From Clostridia bacterium (GTDB taxonomy: Bacteria > Bacillota > Clostridia > Christensenellales > Aristaeellaceae): 63,777 bases of DNA. The notes under the pieces were generated by a model. It worked only from the letters and a program-made list of their open reading frames with translations. It was not told the DNA's origin and searched no databases. Position 1 is the stretch's first letter; each line of letters starts with the position of its first letter. The DNA is taken from positions 1 through 63,777 of the forward strand of contig JAFYOR010000043.1 of the NCBI GenBank assembly GCA_017547805.1, read 5' to 3'. Positions 33,810 to 40,012 of the stretch are shown one piece after another. The translations under genes and the position numbers were made by a program.

Positions 33810-34697
33810 ATGGCGAAGAAAATGGGTCTTGGCCGGGGTCTGAGCGCGATCCTGCCGGATGTGGAAGAGGTTGTGGAATCCGTTGAGGCGCAGGAGGCGG
33901 ACAAGGCTGCCGTCGTGCCGGCGGACGCGGTCTGCGAAATTCCGGTCGGTGAAATCGACCCCAACCGCAATCAGCCGCGCAAAAATTTCGACGACGATGC
34001 GCTGCTGGCGCTGGCGGAGTCCATCCGCCACAGCGGCGTGCTTTCGCCCATTCTTGTCGCCCGCGAGGGGAAGCGCTATACGATCATCGCTGGCGAACGC
34101 CGCTGGCGCGCGGCGCGCATCGCGAATCTGGAGACGATTCCGGCCATCGTACGCGACTGGGACGAGATCAAGAAGCAGGAGGCGGCGCTGATTGAAAACA
34201 TCCAGCGCGAAAACCTCAATGCGATTGAAGAGGCGCAGGGCATCCGCGCGCTGATGGACGAGTGCGCGCTGACGCAGGAGGCCGTCGCAGAGCGTCTGGG
34301 CCGCAGCCGTCCGGCGATCGCTAATCTGCTGCGCCTGCTGACCCTGCCCAAGAAGATGCAATCCGCTGTCATCGAGGGCAGCATCACTGCCGGTCATGCG
34401 CGCGTGCTGGCGGGCATTGCCAGCCGCGAGCAGCAGGCGAATCTCTTCGCCAAAACGCTGCAGTTTGGCTGGAGCGTGCGTCAGCTGGAGGCCGCGGCGA
34501 AGCAGTCCCCGGAAAAGAAGCCGCAGAAGCCCAAGGCTGTGCTGCCGGTGGAATATGAAGAGCTGACCGAGCGCCTGAGGAATGCCACGGGACTGAAGGT
34601 CAAAATGGAAGGCAGCGAAAAGAAGGGAAAGATCGTGCTCACCTATGAAAGCGCGGACGAGCTCCAGCGCCTGTGGGACATGATCGGACAGGAATAA
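33810..34697 (+). CDS. spo0J: Chromosome-partitioning protein ParB/Spo0J
   Basis: 295 residues with AGGAAGGA before the ATG. It starts with LGRGLSAIL, then has the ParB/Srx CTP-binding domain (NQPRKNFDD, GERRWRAARIA, ENIQRENLNAIEEA), the helix-turn-helix (TQEAVAERLGRSRPAIANLLRLLTLP) and a C-terminal dimer domain. It loads on parS as a CTP-dependent clamp and recruits SMC. I found no sequence close to the parS consensus in this window. A terminator follows at 34705. Confidence 0.94.
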   Translation: MAKKMGLGRGLSAILPDVEEVVESVEAQEADKAAVVPADAVCEIPVGEIDPNRNQPRKNFDDDALLALAESIRHSGVLSPILVAREGKRYTIIAGERRWRAARIANLETIPAIVRDWDEIKKQEAALIENIQRENLNAIEEAQGIRALMDECALTQEAVAERLGRSRPAIANLLRLLTLPKKMQSAVIEGSITAGHARVLAGIASREQQANLFAKTLQFGWSVRQLEAAAKQSPEKKPQKPKAVLPVEYEELTERLRNATGLKVKMEGSEKKGKIVLTYESADELQRLWDMIGQE

Positions 34698-34704
34698 ACA
34701 TTTC

Positions 34705-34736
34705 ATCCGCCCAAGGAGCTTTGGGCGGATTTTTTG
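34705..34736 (+). terminator. Terminator after parB
   Basis: ATCCGCCCAA pairs with TTGGGCGGAT, followed by TTTTTT. Confidence 0.88.
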
Positions 34737-34798
34737 AACACATCGGAAATTGCCTGGAAATCCCGGCCGCAGACGTGCGTGATGCGGACTCTGCCCGC

Positions 34799-34829
34799 TT
34801 GACCTGTCCCCCGGGGACGGGTGTATCCT
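34799..34829 (+). promoter_or_regulatory. MerR-type promoter/operator with 19-bp spacer
   Basis: TTGACC and TATCCT are 19 bases apart, the elongated spacer of MerR-activated promoters. The spacer holds the dyad ACCTGTCCCC/GGGGACGGGT (one mismatch). It lies directly before the merR-like gene, so autoregulation is likely. Confidence 0.75.
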
Positions 34830-34849
34830 TGATACAGGAGGTGACGGCC

Positions 34850-35710
34850 ATGACGCTTCATGACGTGATGAGGACAACCGGACTGACGCGCAAGGCGATC
34901 GAGTATTATATCGATCAGGGGCTGATTGCGCCCCGGACGCAGGAAAACGGCTACCGGACATTCAGCGAAGCGGACATTGACCGCCTCGCTGCGATTGCTG
35001 TATACCGCAGGCTTGGCGTATCGGTCGCAGAGATACGGGAAATCCTTGAAGGCGACCGGGCGAAGGCGCTTGGCGCCGTGATCGTCAGGCGGCGCATCGA
35101 CGCGCAGCGCCGGAGCAGAAAGGACGCGCTGCTGGAGCAGTTGTCCGCAGGTGCAACGCCGGAGGAAATTGAGCCCGAACTCAGTGCGCTGGAGGCGGGC
35201 GCAACCATCGCGGACCGACTGCTTGATGCGTTTCCGGGGTGTTTTGGACAGTATGTTTCGCTGCACTTCGCGCATTTTCTGTTCATGCCCATCGGGAGCG
35301 CGCAGCAGATGGAGGCATATGAAACCATTCTGCGCTGGCTGGACGCGCTGCCGCCGCTTGAGCTGCCGCAGGATCTGCAGGCGCTTCTTGATGAAACGAC
35401 ATCTGCGCTGCCCGTGGAGCAGATGGAGGATATGCATGCCGCCGTTGTGCGCATGAGCGAGGATCCCGGCGCGTATCTGAAAGAGCACGAAGAGATCATC
35501 CGCACGGTTATGGCGATGAAAGAGACGCCGGAATACCGGGTGTCTGCGCCTGCGCGGCTGATGGAAGCGATGAAGGCGTTTCAGCAGCAAAACGGATATA
35601 CGGATGTGTTCATTCCGGCGATGGAACGGCTGAGTCCGGCGTATGCCGCCTATCGAAAGCGGATGAAGGCTGCGGACGAGGCGCTGGCCGGGATACTGAA
35701 AACGATATGA
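34850..35710 (+). CDS. MerR family transcriptional regulator
   Basis: 286 residues from ATG 34850, which has AGGAGGT before it; upstream sequence belongs to the promoter. The N-terminus is the winged-helix DNA-binding domain (MRTTGLTRKAIEYYIDQGLIAP, NGYRTFSEADIDRL), followed by a dimerisation helix (about 80-105). A C-terminal domain of about 180 residues with many helices could bind a ligand but matches no effector domain that I recognise. No cysteine metal site is seen. The only nearby promoter of MerR type is its own, so its other targets are elsewhere. Confidence 0.88.
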   Translation: MTLHDVMRTTGLTRKAIEYYIDQGLIAPRTQENGYRTFSEADIDRLAAIAVYRRLGVSVAEIREILEGDRAKALGAVIVRRRIDAQRRSRKDALLEQLSAGATPEEIEPELSALEAGATIADRLLDAFPGCFGQYVSLHFAHFLFMPIGSAQQMEAYETILRWLDALPPLELPQDLQALLDETTSALPVEQMEDMHAAVVRMSEDPGAYLKEHEEIIRTVMAMKETPEYRVSAPARLMEAMKAFQQQNGYTDVFIPAMERLSPAYAAYRKRMKAADEALAGILKTI

Positions 35711-35711
35711 T

Positions 35712-35738
35712 AAAAGGCCCGTGAAGGGCCTTTTTTGC
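35712..35738. terminator. Bidirectional terminator between merR-like and symporter genes
   Basis: AAAAGGCCC pairs with GGGCCTTTT, with A and T runs on either side; it serves both convergent genes. Confidence 0.8.
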
Positions 35739-35796
35739 TGTGCCTGTGGGTGATAAGGATGGATGAGGTCGTTATCGCTTTGCGCGGTATAAAGGA

Positions 35797-37188
35797 TCAG
35801 CCGTTTTCATGCCGCTTTTTCAGTTCAAGCACGTTGGATTCCACGAGCGTCTTTTTCAGCGGATACCAGAAGAAGAGGATTGCCGCAAGGATGGCAAAGC
35901 CCACCGCCGGCAGGAGCGTGGCGATGCTGTAGATGCCGTGCACGACGCCGGGGTCAAAGGCGGTTTCCTGCGAATAGCCGATGGCGGAAAGCAGGAAGCC
36001 GGAGAGTCCGGCGGACGCCGCCTGACCCAGCTTGCGCGCGAAGGAATACAGCGCGTAGACCGAGCCGTCCTCGCGCACGCCGGTCAGGATTTCCTGATGG
36101 TCGATGACGTCGGTGATCAGCGCCCAGGAAACCATCGTAAAGACGCCCAGCGCCATGAAATTGACCGTGCTGAGCAGCACGTAGACCCAGACATTCTGCG
36201 GACGGAGGACATAAAGTAGCAGACAGATGGCCGCTGCGACGGCGTTGGCGCCGCCGGAAACCTCCGCCTTGCCAAGGCGCTGCGTCAGAGGCTTTGCAAA
36301 GGCTGCGGAGAACAGCATGCCGCCCGTCATCAGGAAGGTGGCGACGGACTGCGCCTGCGTGCTGCGGTAGACGTTGGGGAAGACGTAATTGGCCATCGAC
36401 TGCAGCGTGAGCGTGGCGAGCAGATTGACAATCGACGCGGCGATGATCGCGATGAGCGCGCGGTTTGAAATCGCGTTGATGAGCATCTGGCGGATGCTGA
36501 CTTTTCTGCTTTCGCTCTCCTGCCCTGCGCGCACGCGCTCCGTGACCAGAAAATAGCACAGCAGATGGCAGACGACCGCCAGAACGGAAAACGCGCCGGC
36601 CAGCGCGGTGAAGCGCGCGCCGTTGAGTATCGTGTTGCCCTCCACCTGATCGTAGGCGAGCATCGGCACGCCGGCGCCGATGACCAGACCGGCAAGCAGG
36701 CTGCCCACGCTGCGGAAGGTGGACAGCGACTGCCTGTCGCCCGGATCGCTGGAAATCGCGGAAGCCATGGAGCCGTAGGGAATGTTGACCGCGGTGTAGA
36801 AGACCGATCCCCAAAGAATATAGGTGACAAACAGATAGCCAACCTTGAAGGCGAGGGGAAGATGCCTCAGCCCGCTTTGATAGATCAGGAAGGAGGCGAC
36901 GGCCACCGGCACGCACGCGCGCAGAATCCACGGCTTGAATTTGCCCTGCGGCGTTGCGCGGCTGCGGTCGCACAGCCGTCCCACGGTTACGTCCGTAAAG
37001 GCGTCGACAAAGCGCGCGATCATCATGATCACGCCGACGATAGCCGCCGGCACATCCATGACGTCCGTGTAAAACTTCAGAAGGAAGCTGGAAGACAGGA
37101 TGAACGTGAAGTCGTTGCCAAAGTCCCCGAATAGATAGCCCAGCTTGTCCCGAAGGCCAAAGGGCCGGAGTTTGCTGCTTAGCGTCAT
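35797..37188 (-). CDS. GPH family sugar:cation symporter
   Basis: 463 residues from ATG 37188 (GAGGAG before it). The N-terminus KLGYLFGDFGNDFTF and the loop DAFTDVTVGRLCDRSR are signatures of the glycoside-pentoside-hexuronide family (MelB, XynB-like), with about 12 helices and FKPWILRACVP. These carriers bring glycosides into the cell with Na+ or H+. The sugar is unknown; the alpha-galactosidase, the GH2 enzyme and KDG kinase elsewhere in the window are candidate users, but no glycosidase lies beside it. Confidence 0.88.
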   Translation of the reverse strand: MTLSSKLRPFGLRDKLGYLFGDFGNDFTFILSSSFLLKFYTDVMDVPAAIVGVIMMIARFVDAFTDVTVGRLCDRSRATPQGKFKPWILRACVPVAVASFLIYQSGLRHLPLAFKVGYLFVTYILWGSVFYTAVNIPYGSMASAISSDPGDRQSLSTFRSVGSLLAGLVIGAGVPMLAYDQVEGNTILNGARFTALAGAFSVLAVVCHLLCYFLVTERVRAGQESESRKVSIRQMLINAISNRALIAIIAASIVNLLATLTLQSMANYVFPNVYRSTQAQSVATFLMTGGMLFSAAFAKPLTQRLGKAEVSGGANAVAAAICLLLYVLRPQNVWVYVLLSTVNFMALGVFTMVSWALITDVIDHQEILTGVREDGSVYALYSFARKLGQAASAGLSGFLLSAIGYSQETAFDPGVVHGIYSIATLLPAVGFAILAAILFFWYPLKKTLVESNVLELKKRHENG

Positions 37189-37319
37189 GTTTGCTGCTCC
37201 TCTCCGCCGTGCGGCGCACATACATCATCAATCGCTGAAAGGATGTCCTGAAAGCGGAGAAATTATCATCGGACGCCGCAGATTCAGGCAGAAGACGCGC
37301 AATCGGACCAAAAAGAAAA

Positions 37320-37355
37320 GCATCCGCTTCTTCAAACGAAGAAACGGATGCCTGT
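37320..37355 (-). terminator. Terminator after the DUF1836 gene
   Basis: GCATCCGCTTCTTC and GAAGAAACGGATGC form a stem with one mismatch; the minus strand continues into a T-rich run. Confidence 0.75.
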
Positions 37356-37387
37356 TTTCAGAAAAACGCATCATCCGGTTGAAGCTG

Positions 37388-37897
37388 TCAGCCCAGTTCC
37401 TGCGAAGCGTCCTCGATGACGACGGTTTCGAAGCTGTACTGAACGTAGATGATGTTCGCCACAGCGATGATCACGCTGCGCAGCATGCGCTTGAGCTCGG
37501 TGTTGCTCGTTCCGATGGCGTCCACCTCGTCCTTGAGGCCGAAGGTGAAGCAGAGCATGTTTTCCAGCTCGCAGCAGAAGTAATTGTACGCCGTTTCCAC
37601 GGAATACATCTTCTTCTGCATGTCAAACAGACGCGCGCAATGCTCCATGGACACGACATTCTTGATGATCGTGATGGCGATCAGGTGGGCGATCTGCTCG
37701 GCGTCGTACTGCTTGCGGATCGGGTTTTTGATGTACCCCTTCTTGACGTAGTTGCTGACCATGGAGGAGGTGATCTCCATTCCGCCCAGCGGCTCAAGAT
37801 AGCGGTTGATGTACTTGACGGTCTGGTCCAGATACAGTCCCACATCGGGAATCTCCCGGAAGCGGGGCAGTCTGAAGGCTGTAATCGATGCAGGCAT
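37388..37897 (-). CDS. DUF1836 domain-containing protein (putative HTH regulator)
   Basis: 169 residues from ATG 37897 after AGGAGG. The N-terminal LPRFREIPDVGLYLDQTVKYI and MEITSSMVSNYVKKGYI with KQYDAEQIAHLIAI match DUF1836, a Firmicutes family with a MerR-like DNA-binding fold. The C-terminal half is helical. It is divergent from degV, and the two promoters lie back to back within 80 bases, so it may control degV; that is inferred. Confidence 0.85.
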   Translation of the reverse strand: MPASITAFRLPRFREIPDVGLYLDQTVKYINRYLEPLGGMEITSSMVSNYVKKGYIKNPIRKQYDAEQIAHLIAITIIKNVVSMEHCARLFDMQKKMYSVETAYNYFCCELENMLCFTFGLKDEVDAIGTSNTELKRMLRSVIIAVANIIYVQYSFETVVIEDASQELG

Positions 37898-37918
37898 AAC
37901 TTCATCCTCCTGACAGGT

Positions 37919-37947
37919 ATTATACATCCTGTTACTGGAAACGTCAA
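37919..37947 (-). promoter_or_regulatory. Promoter of the DUF1836 gene
   Basis: Minus strand TTGACG and TATAAT with a 17-base spacer. Confidence 0.8.
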
Positions 37948-37966
37948 TGAACGATTCGCGCTTCCC

Positions 37967-37995
37967 TTGACAGGGTTTATCAAAGCTGATATACT
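37967..37995 (+). promoter_or_regulatory. Promoter of degV
   Basis: Perfect TTGACA and TATACT with a 17-base spacer, about 49 bases before the start. Confidence 0.85.
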
Positions 37996-38043
37996 CAAAA
38001 AAACTGCTGCCATCTTGACTTTTCCGGACATGTGAGGCGTATC

Positions 38044-38880
38044 ATGATGAAATATAAAATTGTTGCCGATTCTTCTGCCGATATCCATACGCTTGCGGAC
38101 GTTGCGTTTTCTTCCGCGCCGCTGAAGATCAACATCGGCGAGCGGATCTTTGTTGACGACGCGAAGCTTGACGTCATGGAAATGGTCAGCGTGCTGCGCG
38201 CCTTCAAGGGCAAGACGACGACGGCCTGCCCGAACACGGAGGAATATCTGGAGGCCTTCGGCGATGCGGACCGCGTTTTCTGCATCACGATTTCCAGCAA
38301 TCTCTCCGGCAGCTACAACGCCGCCCGTCTGGCGAAGGAACAGTACGAAGAGGAGCATCCCGGCAGAAAGGTGCATATCATCGATTCCCTGTCCGCCGGC
38401 AGCGAACTGACGATGATCGCCGAAAAGCTGCGCAGCATGATCTGCGAGAAGCTGGATTTTGATCAGATCGTGGAGAAGATCACCGCGTACCATGAAAAGC
38501 TGGGCACGATGTTCGTGCTTCAAAGCGTGCATAATCTGGCCAACAACGGCCGCGTGAACCCGACGATTGCCACGCTGGTGGGTATGCTGGGCATCCGCAT
38601 GGTCGGCAAGGCGAGCGACGTGGGCACGCTGGAGCTGACGGACAAGTGCCGCGGCGACAAGCGCGCGCTGGCGCAGCTGTTCAGGACGATGAAGGAAATG
38701 GGCTTCGCCGGCGGTCTGGTGCATATCCACCACTGCGCCAACGAGGCGAGCGCCAAGCTGCTGCGCGACCATATCCTCGGCGAGTTCCCGGCGGCGAAGG
38801 TCATCGTGGATAAGCTCGGCGGTCTGTGCTCCTTCTATGCGGAGTACGGCGGAATGATCGTCGGATTTGAGCTGGCGTAA
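38044..38880 (+). CDS. DegV family fatty-acid-binding protein
   Basis: 278 residues (ATG 38044 or 38047; GAGG upstream). KIVADSSADI at the start, TACPNTEEYLEAF, ITISSNLSGSYNAARLA and IIDSLSAGSEL are the conserved DegV segments that hold a fatty acid between two domains (FakB type). In Firmicutes FakB proteins present fatty acids to the kinase FakA; no fakA is in view. The C-terminal domain with FYAEYGGMIVGFE is complete. Confidence 0.92.
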   Translation: MMKYKIVADSSADIHTLADVAFSSAPLKINIGERIFVDDAKLDVMEMVSVLRAFKGKTTTACPNTEEYLEAFGDADRVFCITISSNLSGSYNAARLAKEQYEEEHPGRKVHIIDSLSAGSELTMIAEKLRSMICEKLDFDQIVEKITAYHEKLGTMFVLQSVHNLANNGRVNPTIATLVGMLGIRMVGKASDVGTLELTDKCRGDKRALAQLFRTMKEMGFAGGLVHIHHCANEASAKLLRDHILGEFPAAKVIVDKLGGLCSFYAEYGGMIVGFELA

Positions 38881-38900
38881 GCGATTATTGAGAAAGCAAA

Positions 38901-38936
38901 AGAGGCGGTTTTCCGGGTTGGAAAACCGCCTCTTTT
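38901..38936. terminator. Bidirectional terminator between degV and the XRE gene
   Basis: AGAGGCGGTTTTCC pairs with GGAAAACCGCCTCT, followed by TTTCTTT, and by an A-rich stretch on the other side. Confidence 0.82.
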
Positions 38937-38938
38937 CT

Positions 38939-39151
38939 TTAACGAATGCTCAGATTTTCTGATCTCTCAACCAGATAGTCAAGAGAAACGTGATAATAAT
39001 CTGCCAACGCAATCAGATGCTGCAAAGGAATGGTCTGATATCCACGCTCATAACGGGAATATACAGTTTGCTGGATGCCAAGAATCTGCGCAACATCCGT
39101 CTGAGAGAGGTCATGGTCTTCCCGCATATCTTTGATGCGCTTAAAATACAT
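38939..39151 (-). CDS. Small XRE family HTH regulator
   Basis: 70 residues with GGAGGTGAGG before the ATG. Almost the whole protein is one HTH_3 domain: IKDMREDHDLSQTDVAQIL, then IQQTVYSRYERG and LIALADYYHVSLDYLVERSE. It is divergent from the SLOG-family gene, and a perfect 18-bp palindrome lies between them. It is probably the repressor acting at that palindrome; the length and layout are those of a small stand-alone repressor. Confidence 0.88.
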   Translation of the reverse strand: MYFKRIKDMREDHDLSQTDVAQILGIQQTVYSRYERGYQTIPLQHLIALADYYHVSLDYLVERSENLSIR

Positions 39152-39178
39152 AACCTCACCTCCATGTCATGATGCTCA

Positions 39179-39208
39179 TTGACATTATGACACGGAGTAT
39201 GTTAGTAT
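39179..39208 (+). promoter_or_regulatory. Promoter of the SLOG-family gene
   Basis: TTGACA and TAGTAT with an 18-base spacer, placing the transcript start at about 39215. Confidence 0.6.
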
Positions 39209-39217
39209 CATTCAAAC

Positions 39218-39235
39218 TAGTACTTATAAGTACTA
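39218..39235. promoter_or_regulatory. Perfect palindromic operator, likely XRE site
   Basis: TAGTACTTATAAGTACTA is a perfect 18-bp palindrome located at the expected start of the SLOG-gene transcript. A bound repressor there would block that promoter. Confidence 0.65.
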
Positions 39236-39251
39236 TTCCGGGGCGATACAA

Positions 39252-39704
39252 ATGAGAATAAAACGTTGTTTTTTCATCGGTCATGCCGATGTATCGGAGG
39301 ATATTCTTCCCCGATTGAGCGCGGCTGTCGAGCAGCAGATTGATCGCAACGGCGTGACGGAGTTCTATGTCGGCAATCACGGTAAATTCGATGCGCTTGC
39401 CTGCCGTGCGCTGCGGGCAGCAAAGAAAGAACATCCCGCTATTCATTGCTATCTCGTTACGGCATATCACCCCGGCATGGTAAAGCTTGAAGTGCCGGAG
39501 GGGTTTGACGGCATCTTTTATCCCCTTGAAAGGAGCGTGCCGCCGCGCGTGGCAATACCCAGCGCGAACCGGGAAATGATCCGCCGGAGCGATGTGCTCA
39601 TTGCGGCGGTCTGCCGCCCTGGACGGTCAAGAGAGGTGCTGGAATACGCGCGGGAACGCGAAAAACGAGGACTGATTCAAATTACCAATCTTTTCGATAA
39701 GTAA
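39252..39704 (+). CDS. SLOG-domain protein (YpsA/DUF1273-like)
   Basis: 150 residues. CFFIGHADV at the N-terminus, YVGNHGKFDALACRALRAAKKEHP in the middle and VTAYHPG match the SLOG superfamily of Rossmann-like nucleotide or nucleotide-derived ligand binders; the C-terminal RSDVLIAAVCRPGRSREVLEYA completes the fold. It is paired with an XRE repressor and palindromic operator, so its expression is controlled. Function within the family is unknown. The ribosome site is weak (GGGGCGA). Confidence 0.75.
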   Translation: MRIKRCFFIGHADVSEDILPRLSAAVEQQIDRNGVTEFYVGNHGKFDALACRALRAAKKEHPAIHCYLVTAYHPGMVKLEVPEGFDGIFYPLERSVPPRVAIPSANREMIRRSDVLIAAVCRPGRSREVLEYAREREKRGLIQITNLFDK

Positions 39705-39709
39705 ATAAA

Positions 39710-39747
39710 AAGCGAGGGAACGCAGTTTGCGTTCCCTCGCTTATATT
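39710..39747 (+). terminator. Terminator after the SLOG gene
   Basis: AAGCGAGGGAACGCA pairs with TGCGTTCCCTCGCTT, a 15-bp perfect stem, followed by an A/T-rich tail. Confidence 0.8.
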
Positions 39748-39769
39748 ATTGCTCAGTAGTTTCCGAGGG

Positions 39770-40012
39770 TCCTCTGCCCGAAGGAAACGGATTCAAGCTA
39801 CCGCGAAGCGGAAGTGGATGCAGGCACTGCCTGCCGCCGCGAAGCGGAAGTGGGTGCAGGCACCGCCTGCCGCCGCGAAGCGGAAGTGGGTGCAGGCACC
39901 GCCTGCCGCCCGTAAACGACGCTGCGCAAAGCCGGGGATCGGAGGGCCTTCTGCCCGTGCGATCCCATTCAAGCCGCCGCGAAGCGATGTGGGTGCGGGC
40001 ACAGCCCGCTTA
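39770..40012 (-). repeat. Stop-abutting repeat (family 1) after leuS with three tandem 36-bp units
   Basis: On the minus strand the repeat starts at the leuS stop (TAAGCGGGCTGTGCCCGCA) and continues CCCACATCGCTTCGCGGCGG. At 39802-39909 lie three copies of a 36-bp unit (CGCGAAGCGGAAGTGGGTGC, then AGGCACCGCCTGCCGC on the plus strand); copies 2 and 3 are identical and copy 1 differs at two positions. The same unit occurs once after ppaC. Confidence 0.78.

Noticed and set aside
32882-34697. parS site or replication origin near parAB
   Set aside because: No sequence close to the parS consensus and no DnaA-box cluster was seen; the usual origin neighbours are absent.
39802-39909. Regular repeats that could suggest a CRISPR array
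   Set aside because: The 36-bp units are directly joined without spacers, belong to a dispersed intergenic family, and no cas gene is present.
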